Shown: one piece after another, positions 44,261 to 53,667 of the stretch
How the letters are laid out: every line of letters begins with the position of its first letter
Numbering within the stretch: position 1 is the first letter of the stretch
DNA from: Halococcus salsus
Lineage (GTDB): Archaea > Halobacteriota > Halobacteria > Halobacteriales > Halococcaceae
Assembly (NCBI RefSeq): GCF_009900715.1
Contig: NZ_JAAAJC010000001.1
Span: forward strand, 1,043,216 to 1,107,215
Length of the DNA stretch: 64,000 bases
Direction of reading: 5' to 3'
Made by a program: the position numbers and the translations under genes
Notes under the pieces: generated by a model
The model's input: only the letters and a program-made list of their open reading frames with translations
Databases searched by the model: none
What the model was told of the DNA's origin: nothing

Positions 44261-45529
44261 CTACAGACCGCCGCCGGTGATCGCGCCGATCACGCTCTGG
44301 GCCGAGGAGACGCCGAGCACGACCGAGAGGACCACGAGCACGGCACCGACGGCGTTCAGCGCCGGCCCGTTCGTGTGCTCGCCCAGCAGGCCCGTGCTGT
44401 TCGCCGCCCAGACGAGACAGACCGCGGTGATCGGGAGGCCGATCACGCCGTTGAGCGCCGGGAACAACACGATCATGTCCACGACACTCAACCCGAAGAA
44501 GGCCGCCACAAGCGGCGAGAGCGCGCTGACCCCGATACCGATGATGTAGACGATCCGGAAGAGCCGGTCGTCGCTGTCCACGTCCCGCCCGGTGGCCTGC
44601 GGGATGATGTAGGCGGGCGTCCACATGATGGGGACGATGCTGTTGAACGCCGCGACGATCGCCCCGACGAGGAAGAGGACCAACGCCCAGTCGCCGAGGA
44701 CGTCGGCCAGCGCCCGTCCGGGCGTGATGAACGTCGCTATCTCCGTGATCCCGGCCGGCCGGAGCACCGCCGCCGTCGCGATCACGATCGCCATCGTGAC
44801 GACCCCGCCGATGGCGTAGCCGACGCCGAGGTCCAGCCGCATCGTCGGGATCGCGAACTCGTCGGTCCACCCCTTCTCCCGAACCAGGATGGATTCGAGG
44901 AAGAAGTTGGGCCAGAGCGCGGTGGTTCCGAGGATGCTCGCGACGAGCGTGAGCGCGCCGATGTCCGGGATCCCGGGCACGAACCCGCCGGCGACGCCAC
45001 CGATGGAGGGACCGCTCCCGACCGCGACGACGACGTAGGCGATCAACAGCCCGAACATCATCGTGATCATGACCTTCTCGACCGCGTCGTAGCCGAGGAT
45101 GCCGACGACGATCGCGAGGACCCCGCAGGCGACCGCGATCGGTTGCCACTGGATCGCCCCGCCGAGCAGCACGGAGACCCCCTCGCCGACGGCGGCCGTG
45201 AGCGCGAGCCCCCACGCGATACAGCCGACCGAGAGCACGAGCGCGAGCGCCGTCGCTACCGGCGTGCCGACCCGCTCGTGGATGAACGTCATCAGCGGTT
45301 TGCCGAAGATCCCGAGGCGCGCGCTGATGTACTGGGCGATGAACCCGAGGACCACCGCCCCCACGACCGCCCAAAGCAGCGCGTAGCCGTACTGGACACC
45401 GGCCGAGCTCGCGATGAAGACCGACCCCGAGCCGAAGTAGCTCGCGACCATCACGAACGCGAGACCGTATTTGTCGAAGAAGTCACCGCCGGGAACCCCA
45501 TCGACCCCGGCCTCCCTGTTTTCACTCAT
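44261..45529 (-). CDS. NRAMP-like divalent-metal transporter family protein with altered site
   Basis: A 422-residue protein with 11 predicted helices and the fold pattern of NRAMP (MntH) transporters. In NRAMP the metal site is made by DPGN in helix 1 and a methionine motif (A/M-P-H) in helix 6. Here the equivalent positions read YFGSGSVFIAS and TALWPNFFLES, so neither is kept. It may carry another substrate (Mg2+, Al3+ and other lineages of the superfamily also lack DPGN). A/T-rich AAAAAATTAATATA lies just upstream of the start on this strand. Confidence 0.82.
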   Translation of the reverse strand: MSENREAGVDGVPGGDFFDKYGLAFVMVASYFGSGSVFIASSAGVQYGYALLWAVVGAVVLGFIAQYISARLGIFGKPLMTFIHERVGTPVATALALVLSVGCIAWGLALTAAVGEGVSVLLGGAIQWQPIAVACGVLAIVVGILGYDAVEKVMITMMFGLLIAYVVVAVGSGPSIGGVAGGFVPGIPDIGALTLVASILGTTALWPNFFLESILVREKGWTDEFAIPTMRLDLGVGYAIGGVVTMAIVIATAAVLRPAGITEIATFITPGRALADVLGDWALVLFLVGAIVAAFNSIVPIMWTPAYIIPQATGRDVDSDDRLFRIVYIIGIGVSALSPLVAAFFGLSVVDMIVLFPALNGVIGLPITAVCLVWAANSTGLLGEHTNGPALNAVGAVLVVLSVVLGVSSAQSVIGAITGGGL

Positions 45530-45711
45530 GCTACGTATATTAATTTTTTACTGTCATATTCTGCCGAGCGATACTGCTGGCGACCGTCGACGACGAGATA
45601 TGGATAACGTATATCTGACGAAGTGGGACGGTACTGATAAGCGCACTGTTTGCGAGCGGCGGTACTCAGCGGGTACGTGGGCGGTGTATACCGGTTTCGG
45701 CGAACGGAGCG

Positions 45712-45855
45712 CTACTTTCGTGGACGAACCCCGGTCTTCGCGAGCCGGTACGGTGTGGCGACCATGGGCTTCCGGTAGCGTTCGCGGAGGTGGTCAACGA
45801 TCCGATATTTCGTGTTGCTGTTCAGTTCGGCCAGGTGGTTTCGGAGCCGGGTCAT
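45712..45855 (-). CDS. Possible 47-residue basic protein
   Basis: A short minus-strand frame starting MTRLRNHLAELNSNTKYR and ending at TAG 45712-45714. It is basic, with a predicted helix and a VDHLRERYRK segment, unlike random reading of this G/C-rich DNA. It has no clear ribosome site. It lies in the 410-bp region between the NRAMP-like gene and the TauE gene, where no larger gene is seen. It might be a truncated helix-turn-helix remnant. Confidence 0.35.
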   Translation of the reverse strand: MTRLRNHLAELNSNTKYRIVDHLRERYRKPMVATPYRLAKTGVRPRK

Positions 45856-45941
45856 GGGTCAGTTTCCGCGCACGATGCGAGTTCGTCCTGGTACTTGGAT
45901 GTTTTGGCGGCACCCGGGGACGGCGCGGATCGTTGCCGCGT

Positions 45942-46724
45942 CTACAGGACGAGCGTGGGTGCGACGAGGACCAGAACGCCGCCGAGGACCACCTTCAGCC
46001 GTGCGGGGTCGACGAAGTGGGCGACCTTCCACCCGACGAGCACCCCCGCGAGCAGTGGAACGCCGACCAAAATGGCGAGCGGGCCCGAGACGGCTCCCTG
46101 GGCGAGGTAGCCGAGCGCGGCGAACGTCGCGATGAACACGCCCTGGGCCTGGGCGACCGCGACGGCGCTCAACATCGGCACGCCGAGCAACACGAGCGCC
46201 GGGACGGCGATCACCGGGCCGCCGACGCCGAGGAGGCCGCTGAACCCCCCGAGCACCGCGCCGACCACGAAGTAGCCCGTCCGGCCGGCGGTCGTTTCGA
46301 GGTCCAGCGAGTAGACCGCGCTCAGCCCCCGGAGCTCCCGGTAGACGATGACGAGCCCCGCGATCCCGGTGAGCAGCCCGAGCAGCACGCCGAACAGGTC
46401 GCGGGAGACCGATCCGTTCAGCCACGCCCCGACCACGGCCCCGCCGATGCTCCCGCCGCAGAGCAGCCCGGTCAGCGAGAGCCGCTCCCTGGAGAGCTCG
46501 CCGGAGCGAACGTAGGCGGCGGTTCCGACCACCCCGGTGGCGATGAACGCGACCTGGACGGTGCCGGCGATGACGTCCGAGCCGATGTCGGTGAGCGTGT
46601 AGAGCGCGATCGTGAGGAAGATCCCGCCGGGTCCGATCGCGGTGATACCGACACCCGAGGCGAACGCGACGAGCACGAGCCCGACGGTCAGTCCGAGCCC
46701 GAGCCACACCACCGAACTAATCAC
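45942..46724 (-). CDS. TauE/SafE (TSUP) family permease
   Basis: A 260-residue protein with eight helices in two repeats. The family's glycine motifs are GITAIGPGGIFL in the first repeat and GGFSGLLGVGGPVIAVPAL in the second. The family exports or imports sulfite, sulfoacetate or other small sulfur anions. No sulfur enzyme lies directly beside it apart from the cystathionine synthase-type gene 1.3 kb away. Substrate unknown. Confidence 0.85.
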   Translation of the reverse strand: MISSVVWLGLGLTVGLVLVAFASGVGITAIGPGGIFLTIALYTLTDIGSDVIAGTVQVAFIATGVVGTAAYVRSGELSRERLSLTGLLCGGSIGGAVVGAWLNGSVSRDLFGVLLGLLTGIAGLVIVYRELRGLSAVYSLDLETTAGRTGYFVVGAVLGGFSGLLGVGGPVIAVPALVLLGVPMLSAVAVAQAQGVFIATFAALGYLAQGAVSGPLAILVGVPLLAGVLVGWKVAHFVDPARLKVVLGGVLVLVAPTLVL

Positions 46725-46818
46725 GGTCGATTCGAGGACGGGTCTCGACGCGGATGAAGGGCCGGATCCGGTGACGTGGACCCGTCGTGACCGCCGGTCG
46801 TTCGGCGTTCGACACCGC

Positions 46819-47889
46819 TCAGGCCGTCCCGTCCGGAACGACGAGTTTCTTGAGTCCCTCGGTGTTGCCCATCCGTTCGAACGCGCCTTCCAGCCCGTCG
46901 AGCCCGATCTCCTCGGTGACGAGCGGGTCGACGTCGATCCGGTCGTTCCGGAGAAGCGTCACCGCGCGCTCGAAGGATTCCTGGGTCAGCGCGAACGTCC
47001 CGACCATGCTGACCTCGTCGAAGTAGAGGTCGAACGGCGAGAACTCCATCGTGGCGTCCTGTGGCGGAACGCCGGCGACCAGCGTGCGCCCGCCCTTGCC
47101 GGTCATGGCGCGGGCCTGTTCGATCGTCGCCGTCTGCCCGACGACCTCCGCCGCGACGTCGACCGGCCCGTCGACCGCCGTGACCTGCTCGACCGCGTCG
47201 CCGTCGGCAGGGTCGACCGCGTGGTCGGCCCCGAGTTCGAGCGCGAGTTCCCGACGACCCGCGTCGAGCTCCGAGACGATGATCTCCCCCGCGCCGGCGA
47301 CCCGGAAGCTCTGGACCATGAGAAGGCCGATCGGACCCGCGCCGATGACGGCCACCGTGTCGCCGGTCGTGAGGTCCGCCCGGTCGACGGCGTGGACACA
47401 GCACGCGAGCGGTTCGGCGAGCGCGGCCGTTCGGACCGGGAGGTCGCCGCAGTCGACGACGACCGACGCCGGGGCGGCGACGTACTCGGCGAACGAGCCG
47501 TCCCGAATGGTGTTCCCGGCCCCGCCGATCGAGGTGTTGTCCGCACAGAGGTTCGTCTCGCCGCGCTTGCACGCCGGACAGGCGTTGCAGGGGACCGTCG
47601 GATTGAGCGTGACACGGTCGCCGACGGCGACGGTCGTGACGTTCCCGCCCACCTCGACGACCTCGCCCGCGGTCTCGTGGCCGAGCACGAGCGGCGTCGG
47701 GGCCTCGAACGAGCCGTGGTACATGTGGTAGTCGGTCATGCAGACGCCGCACGCGCCCACCCGGATCAGTACGTCGTCGTCGGCGACGGTCGGGCGCGGG
47801 CGGTCCTGAACCTCGACCTCGCCGACCGCCGTGAGCACCGACGCACGCATCCGCTCCGCTCGCCCGTCGTCCGAATCGGTGTCGTTCAT
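46819..47889 (-). CDS. Zinc-dependent alcohol/sorbitol-type dehydrogenase
   Basis: A 356-residue medium-chain dehydrogenase. Catalytic zinc ligands are Cys50 (GACGVCMTDYH) and His71/Glu72 (GHE). The structural zinc is held by Cys101, 104, 107 and 115. The Rossmann loop is VIGAGPIGLL, and Glu/Asp (ELDAG) after strand 2 suggests NAD preference. It likely acts on a polyol or sugar (sorbitol/xylitol/threonine type); no substrate can be chosen from sequence. Ends 95 bp from the TauE start, same direction. Confidence 0.88.
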   Translation of the reverse strand: MNDTDSDDGRAERMRASVLTAVGEVEVQDRPRPTVADDDVLIRVGACGVCMTDYHMYHGSFEAPTPLVLGHETAGEVVEVGGNVTTVAVGDRVTLNPTVPCNACPACKRGETNLCADNTSIGGAGNTIRDGSFAEYVAAPASVVVDCGDLPVRTAALAEPLACCVHAVDRADLTTGDTVAVIGAGPIGLLMVQSFRVAGAGEIIVSELDAGRRELALELGADHAVDPADGDAVEQVTAVDGPVDVAAEVVGQTATIEQARAMTGKGGRTLVAGVPPQDATMEFSPFDLYFDEVSMVGTFALTQESFERAVTLLRNDRIDVDPLVTEEIGLDGLEGAFERMGNTEGLKKLVVPDGTA

Positions 47890-48049
47890 GCGACCACCAC
47901 AGCCACGAACGACTTCCGACTTTCGCTGATCGTCATCATCGAACCACGGAGTGACCCTGGCCGTCCACCTTCGTCACACGCGGCCGGTCGTGCGATCCAA
48001 CGGCGCGATAGTCGTGACCGAACGCTTCACCGGCATCGTCGAGACGACA

Positions 48050-49210
48050 TCACCGCGCAACGGCGTCCAGCCCTCGTTCGACGTCCGCCACCAGGTCCGC
48101 GCTCCGTTCGATGCCGACGCTGAGCCGGACGAGGCCGGCGTCGATCCCGGCCGCGTCGAGTTCGGTGGGGGCGAGGTCCTGGTGGGTCATCGCCGCGGGG
48201 ACCTCGATGAGGCTCTCGACCCCGCCGAGGCTCTCGGCGATCGTGACCGTCTCCAGCGCCGCGACGAACGCGACCGCGTCCTCGACGCCGCCCGCGAGCT
48301 CGAACGACAACATCCCGCCGAAGTCGGCCATCTGTTCGGCGGCGACCTCGTGGCCGGGGTGAGAGGCGAGCCCCGGATAGTGGACCCGTTCGACGGCGTC
48401 GTGACCGTCGAGCAGGTCGGCGAGGAGCGCCGCGTTGTGGCAGTGGCGGTCCATCCGCGCGTCCAGGGTCTTGATCCCCCGCCGAATCAGGAACGCCTCG
48501 AACGGGCCGATGATCGCACCGCGGGTGTACTGGATCCGCCAGATCCGCTCGGCGAGCGCGTCGTCGTCGGTCGCTACCGCGCCCGCGATGGCGTCGGAGT
48601 GACCACCGAGGTACTTCGTGAGCGACTCGACGACGAGGTCCGCCCCGAGCTCGACCGGGCGCTGGAGGGCGGGCGACGCGAACGTGTTGTCGACCGCGAG
48701 GAGGGCGTCGGCCTCATGGGCGATGGCCGCCGTCGTCTCCAGGTCGGTGATCCGGAGGAGTGGGTTCGTCGGGCTCTCGGCGTAGACGAGCGCGGTGTCC
48801 TCCCCGACCGCCTCGCGAACCGCGTCGGGGTCGGTGACGTCGACGTAGCTCACCTCGATCCCGTAGCGCGGGTAGAACTCGGCGAGCAGGTCGTAGGTCT
48901 CGGCGTAGAGGCTGTTGCCCGCGACGACGTGGTCGCCCGCCGAGAGCAGGGAGAAGACCGCGTCGATCGCCGCCATGCCGCTGGCGAACACCCGCGCGTG
49001 GGCCGCGCCTTCGAGGTCCGCCACCACCGTTTCGAGGTCGGCCCGCGTCGGGGCCGCCATCCGCGAGTAGCGGTACTCCCCGCGCTCGCTCGGTGAGTCG
49101 TACCGGTAGGTCGCGTTGGCGTAGATCGGCGTCACCAGCGCGTCGTTCGTCTCGCGCTCGCCCGCGTGGATCGAGGCCGTGTCGAGTCGGTCGTCGTCGT
49201 TCCCCGTCAT
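48050..49210 (-). CDS. Cystathionine gamma-synthase/lyase-type PLP enzyme
   Basis: A 386-residue Cys/Met-metabolism PLP enzyme. The cofactor lysine is Lys199 (VVESLTKYLGGHSD), with YSRMAAPTRADLE and AVDNTFASP ahead of it. The final SVGIERSADLVADVERGL is typical. It can make cystathionine from O-acetyl/succinyl-homoserine or release cysteine/homocysteine; sequence alone does not decide. The MetE-like gene at 54315 suggests methionine-related metabolism nearby. Confidence 0.88.
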   Translation of the reverse strand: MTGNDDDRLDTASIHAGERETNDALVTPIYANATYRYDSPSERGEYRYSRMAAPTRADLETVVADLEGAAHARVFASGMAAIDAVFSLLSAGDHVVAGNSLYAETYDLLAEFYPRYGIEVSYVDVTDPDAVREAVGEDTALVYAESPTNPLLRITDLETTAAIAHEADALLAVDNTFASPALQRPVELGADLVVESLTKYLGGHSDAIAGAVATDDDALAERIWRIQYTRGAIIGPFEAFLIRRGIKTLDARMDRHCHNAALLADLLDGHDAVERVHYPGLASHPGHEVAAEQMADFGGMLSFELAGGVEDAVAFVAALETVTIAESLGGVESLIEVPAAMTHQDLAPTELDAAGIDAGLVRLSVGIERSADLVADVERGLDAVAR

Positions 49211-49411
49211 TCGCCCGTCACGGTCTCCCGCTCGATTCGCTCGTTCTCCATCCCCGCCCTCGCTCGTCGAGTGGTCGCGAACCGAACCGTCGTTGTCAGT
49301 CGTTTCGTCGTTTCACAGGCCATACACGGCGACGTATTCGGCATCCGCCAAAATCGTTGTGTTCGGCGCGAGCTCGACCCCCGAGACGAGTCGGTTCCCG
49401 AGTCCGGCCTC

Positions 49412-50587
49412 TCACGCGGTGAACAGCCGGCGGGGGAACTCCGCGAGGGTCTCGACGCCCGTCGCGGTCACCCGGAACGTCTCGCTGAGCTCGACGCCGA
49501 ACTCGTCGAACCAGAGGGCTGGAATAGTATGAAAAGTCATGTCCTCCTCCAGCACCGTCTCGTCGCCCGGTCGGAGGCTGGCGGTGTGTTCACCCCAGTC
49601 CGGTGGGTAGCCGAGCCCGACCGAGTACCCGATACGGTCGGCCTTCTCGATACCGTGCTTCGCGACCTCCTCGCGCCAGGCCTCCTCGACGGTCTCGCAG
49701 GTGACGCCGGGTTTGACCGTATCGAGCGCGGCCTCCAGACCGTCGACGACGATCGTCGCGGTCTCGGCGATCGCCTCGGGTGGATCGCCGACGAACGTCG
49801 TTCGGGCGAGCGGCGAGTGATAGCGGTGGCGACAGCCCGAGAGCTCGATGACGACGGGGTCACCCTCCGAAAACGGCTCGTCGGTCCAGGTCAGGTGGGG
49901 TGCGCCGGTGTAGTCGCCCGACGGGAGGAGCGGGACGATCGAGGGATAGTCCCCGCCGTAGTCCTCGGTGCCGTCGATCAGTGCCCCGTAGATGGCCTCG
50001 GCCGCCTCGTACTCCGGGACGCCTTCCTCGATGGCGTCGAGCCCGGCTTCCATCGCGTTCTCGGAGATCCGGGCGGCCTGGCGCATGTATTCGAGTTCCT
50101 GCTCGGATTTCTTCACCCGGACCCAGTTGACGAGCAGCGTGGCGTCGGTGAACTCGGCCTCGGGGAGTTGGTCCTGAAGCCGGGTGTAGGACTTCGCCGT
50201 GAAGTAGTAGGCGTCCATCTCGAGCCCGATCCGGCCGTCACCGACCCCGAGATCACCGAGGACGTCGGCGACGACGTCCATCGGGTGGAGGTCGTGGGGC
50301 GAGTGGACGTGGTCGTCACTGTACGCGCGGATGTCCGCCTCGGGGAGGGTCGTCGTCGCGCGCGCCCCGATGGCGTCCATCTGCCGGCCGACCCAGACGG
50401 GGTCGTGATCCTGCGCGACGACTACGCCCTGGTGGACGTAGAACGACCAGCCGTCGTAGCCGGTGAGGTAGTTCATGTTCGCCGGGTCGGTGACGAACAC
50501 CGCGTCCAGTTCCGCCTCGGCCAGGCGTTCCCTCGTCCGCGCGATCCGTCGGTCGTACTCGGCACTGTCGAAAACGTCCCCTGGCAT
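49412..50587 (-). CDS. M24 creatinase-like hydrolase similar to ectoine hydrolase DoeA
   Basis: A 391-residue pita-bread enzyme. Its sequence (ANMNYLTGYDGWSFYVHQG, GGDYPSIVPLLPSGD, HTIPALWFDEFG) strongly recalls DoeA, which opens the ring of ectoine. The metal ligands of true aminopeptidase P are missing: the DxG...SDxTRT segment reads ELSGCRHRYHSPLART. It therefore belongs to the metal-free creatinase/DoeA branch, with the catalytic His in GAPHLTW. It is divergent from a BCCT compatible-solute transporter. A related amide substrate (creatine, hydroxyectoine) is possible. ATG 50587 is the family-like start. Confidence 0.82.
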   Translation of the reverse strand: MPGDVFDSAEYDRRIARTRERLAEAELDAVFVTDPANMNYLTGYDGWSFYVHQGVVVAQDHDPVWVGRQMDAIGARATTTLPEADIRAYSDDHVHSPHDLHPMDVVADVLGDLGVGDGRIGLEMDAYYFTAKSYTRLQDQLPEAEFTDATLLVNWVRVKKSEQELEYMRQAARISENAMEAGLDAIEEGVPEYEAAEAIYGALIDGTEDYGGDYPSIVPLLPSGDYTGAPHLTWTDEPFSEGDPVVIELSGCRHRYHSPLARTTFVGDPPEAIAETATIVVDGLEAALDTVKPGVTCETVEEAWREEVAKHGIEKADRIGYSVGLGYPPDWGEHTASLRPGDETVLEEDMTFHTIPALWFDEFGVELSETFRVTATGVETLAEFPRRLFTA

Positions 50588-50863
50588 GCTGTCTCTCGGT
50601 CGTTTCGACCAGTAGGTACATAGTAGCTCGTGTCCGCTCACTCGGTCGTTCCGACACGCGCTGCCGACGGATGATTCACGGTCGTGTCCGACTCTCCTGG
50701 ACGGTTGCACACGACCCGCCGACCGAAATGCCGATCTCCACAACAGTTAACCTGATCGCTTCGGTCAGTACGGTGGTAGTCAGCAGATGACACATCTCTC
50801 ACTTCTCTCCCCTCACCGCCCCCGTCCCGTCGGTGACCGATCGTCCCGATGCGGGCGAACTAG

Positions 50864-52513
50864 ATGGCGGACGGAGGCACGGTCGCGATGAGCCGGTCCG
50901 ACGGATCCGGGCCGGTCGCGGCGTTCGTCGACGAGGTCGAGCCGGTCGTCTTCGCGTTCGGCGCGGGGCTCACCCTGCTGTTCGTCGTCCTCTTCGCGCT
51001 CGCCCCCCAGACCGCCGCCGACCTCGTCTCGGGCGCGAACGGGTTCGTGCTCGCGCACTTCAACTGGGCCTTCCTCATCGTGATGCTGTTCTTCGTCGCG
51101 TTCCTGTTCTTCCTCATCCTCGGGCCGTGGGGGAACCTCCGGTTCGGCGACGACCCGCCGGAGTACAGTTTCGTCTCTTACTTCACGATGATGTACTCGG
51201 CGGGGCTCGCCGCGGGCATCGTCTTCTGGGGACCGGCCGAAGCGTTGCTCCACTACGCGACCGTCCCGCCGCTCTACGGTGGCGTGGCGGACGCGTCGGC
51301 CGCCGCGATGCCGATCGCGGTCCAGTACTCGATGTTTCACTGGGCGCTGACCCAGTGGTCGTGTTTCACGGTGATGGGGCTCGGGATCGGCTACTACGTC
51401 TACAACCACGGCGCACCGTTGCGCGTCTCCTCGGTCCTCACGCCGTTCATCGGGGCGGAGAACGTCGCCGACAGCTACTGGGCGAAGCTCATCGACATCG
51501 TCGCCGTCTTCGCCACCCTCGGCGGCGTCTCGACCTCGCTCGGGTTCATCGGGAGCCAGTTCCTCACCGGCCTCCGGTTCCAGTGGGGCATCCAAGTCGG
51601 GGACGTCGGGACGGTCGTCGTCATCACCACCATGACGGTGGTCTTCACTCTCTCGGTGGTGCTCGGCGTCGACAAGGGCATCCGCCGGCTCTCGAACTTC
51701 AACATGGGGCTGTTCGCCGTGTTGTTGGTCGCCACGCTCGTCATCGGGCCGACGTGGTTCGTCCTCCAGCTCGGAACCGACGCGCTCGGTGGGTTCGTCA
51801 CCGACTTCGTCGCGATGAGCCTCTTCATCGACACCGCGAGCAACGGCGAGTGGGCGAACGCCTGGACGGTCTTCTACTGGGCGTGGCCGCTCGCGTGGTC
51901 GCCGTTCGCGGGGCTGTTCATCGCGCGGATCTCGCGCGGGCGCTCCGTTCGTGAAGTGGCCTTCACCGGGATCGGGGCGACCGGGATCGCGACCACGCCG
52001 TGGTTCATCGTGCTCGGCGGCACCGGCGTCTGGCTCCAGCACTCGGGCGGCGCGAATCTCCTCGGACCGATCAACCGGCTCGGCGAGTCGGTCTCGGGCT
52101 ACGTGCTCTACGGCGCGCTCCCGGGCGGCATGTTCCTGTTGGCGGGCTTTCTCGTGCTCGTCACGACCTTCTTCATCACGTCGGCGGACTCCTCGACGCT
52201 CGCCGTCTCGATGATGACCACCGGCGGCGAGGAGCACCCCTCGACGGTCATCCGGGTCTTCTGGGGGCTGATGTTGGGTGCGGTCGCGTCGGTGCTGATG
52301 GTCATCGGCGGCGTCGACGCGCTCCAGTCCGCCGCGATCATCACCGGCGGCCCGTTCGCCATCGTCTGCCTCGTCGCGGTCGTCGGGCTCGCGAAGTCGT
52401 TCCGCGAGCAGTACGGCAACCTTCTCTTCCAGGAGGAGACGGTCATCTTCGGTCGCGACCGGTCCGCGGACGGAACGACGAGCGACCAGGGGACCACGGA
52501 GAACGACGACTGA
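50864..52513 (+). CDS. BCCT family betaine/choline/ectoine transporter
   Basis: A 549-residue protein with 12 helices. The BCCT core is WALTQWSCFTVMGLGIGYY (the tryptophan-rich helix that binds trimethylammonium or zwitterionic solutes), GGVSTSLGFIGSQFLTGL and FYWAWPLAWSPFAGLFIARI. It takes up compatible solutes with Na+ or H+. The divergent DoeA-like gene suggests ectoine or a similar solute as cargo (inference). ATG 50864 or 50888 may be the start. Confidence 0.9.
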   Translation: MADGGTVAMSRSDGSGPVAAFVDEVEPVVFAFGAGLTLLFVVLFALAPQTAADLVSGANGFVLAHFNWAFLIVMLFFVAFLFFLILGPWGNLRFGDDPPEYSFVSYFTMMYSAGLAAGIVFWGPAEALLHYATVPPLYGGVADASAAAMPIAVQYSMFHWALTQWSCFTVMGLGIGYYVYNHGAPLRVSSVLTPFIGAENVADSYWAKLIDIVAVFATLGGVSTSLGFIGSQFLTGLRFQWGIQVGDVGTVVVITTMTVVFTLSVVLGVDKGIRRLSNFNMGLFAVLLVATLVIGPTWFVLQLGTDALGGFVTDFVAMSLFIDTASNGEWANAWTVFYWAWPLAWSPFAGLFIARISRGRSVREVAFTGIGATGIATTPWFIVLGGTGVWLQHSGGANLLGPINRLGESVSGYVLYGALPGGMFLLAGFLVLVTTFFITSADSSTLAVSMMTTGGEEHPSTVIRVFWGLMLGAVASVLMVIGGVDALQSAAIITGGPFAIVCLVAVVGLAKSFREQYGNLLFQEETVIFGRDRSADGTTSDQGTTENDD

Positions 52514-52562
52514 GCGCGTCGCCCGCGACCGACAACACCCTTCGGACCGAGTCCGTGGCCGG

Positions 52563-53333
52563 TCAGATGGTGCTCGTCATGCCGCCGTCGATGACGAGCG
52601 ATTCGCCGGTGACGTAGCCCGCGAGGTCGCTCGCGAGGAACACCGCCGCTCGGCCGATGTCGTCGGGCTGGCCGACGCGGTCGAGCGCGATCTTCTCCCG
52701 GAACTCGTCCTCGTCGTCGGTGCCGATCATCGGGGTGTCCTCGGTCGTCATCGTCGTCTCGATCAGTCCCGGGTGGATCGCGTTGACCCGGACGTCGGGC
52801 GCGAGCGCGTCGGCGAGCGAGTACGTGAGCGTCCGGACGGCACCCTTCGACGTGCCGTAGGTCGGGTGGTCGCCGATCCCCTGGAGGCCCTCGGCGCTGG
52901 AGACGTTGATGATGCTTCCGCCACCCGTCTCGGCCATCCGCTCCGCGGCGACCTGCGCCCCCATGAACGTTCCCTTCGCGTTCACGTCCATCATGTCGTC
53001 GTACGCGTCTTCGTCGACGTCGGTGAACGCCTCGTCCCGGCTGTAGCCGGCGTTGTTGACCATGACGTCGATCCCGCCGAATTCCTCGGCGGCCTCGACG
53101 GCATCGACTATCTCCTCACGTTCGGTCACGTCACAGTGGACGAACGTCGCACGGCCCTCGGTTTCGTCCTCGATCCGCTCGTGGGTCGGCGCGCCGCCCT
53201 CTCGGGGGGATTCGCGGATGTCGGCGACGACGACGGCCGCGCCGTGGCGGGCGAGCGAGAGCGCGATCCCGCGGCCGATCCCGCTCGCAGCGCCGGTGAC
53301 GACGGCCGTTCGGTCCGCTACAAGTTCGGTCAT
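52563..53333 (-). CDS. Short-chain dehydrogenase/reductase
   Basis: A 256-residue classical [11 protein letters not shown] (about residues 14-21), NNAGYS, the Ser of INVSSAEG and the YGTSK catalytic pair, then [12 protein letters not shown] and a C-terminal [13 protein letters not shown]. It resembles glucose/3-oxoacyl dehydrogenases; substrate open. Convergent with the BCCT gene. VADIRES after strand 2 favours NAD. Confidence 0.9.
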   Translation of the reverse strand: MTELVADRTAVVTGAASGIGRGIALSLARHGAAVVVADIRESPREGGAPTHERIEDETEGRATFVHCDVTEREEIVDAVEAAEEFGGIDVMVNNAGYSRDEAFTDVDEDAYDDMMDVNAKGTFMGAQVAAERMAETGGGSIINVSSAEGLQGIGDHPTYGTSKGAVRTLTYSLADALAPDVRVNAIHPGLIETTMTTEDTPMIGTDDEDEFREKIALDRVGQPDDIGRAAVFLASDLAGYVTGESLVIDGGMTSTI

Positions 53334-53400
53334 ACCACACTGCGGTCCGTTTCCTCGAAAAGATACCGGGTTGCTCGTGCCGGCCGTGCGCCTGGGCGGC

Positions 53401-53571
53401 TCAGTTCGCGACGAGGCGCGCCAGCCAGACGATCGGGATCACCGGGATCGCGAGCCCGGTCACGAGGAGGAACACGGCGATGATTACCTTCTCGAGACGG
53501 CTCGAACCGCCCCAGATCGATCGCCACATGTCGTCGATCGCTTCCGCGGTTCGCTGAATGAGTCCTGCCAT
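53401..53571 (-). CDS. Small single-helix membrane protein (56 residues)
   Basis: [20 protein letters not shown] is an amphipathic lead, followed by one membrane helix ([20 protein letters not shown]). Short membrane proteins of this style are widespread in haloarchaea and lack a role. The start was set at ATG 53571. The much longer frame running to 54267 is antisense to the LOG gene and is not protein. Confidence 0.6.
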   Translation of the reverse strand: MAGLIQRTAEAIDDMWRSIWGGSSRLEKVIIAVFLLVTGLAIPVIPIVWLARLVAN

Positions 53572-53667
53572 AGGGGACCCAACTCGCTCCGGCGGGGTAA
53601 ACCTTCCCGCTCGGAACGAGCCACAGCAGATCAGACGGCACTTCGTTTCCCGGCGAAAACGGTGGAC

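Noticed and set aside
45471-46757. Long plus-strand frame opposite the TauE/SafE gene
   Set aside because: Mostly Asp/Glu/Arg repeats arising from antisense of a membrane protein; no domain, no plausible start.
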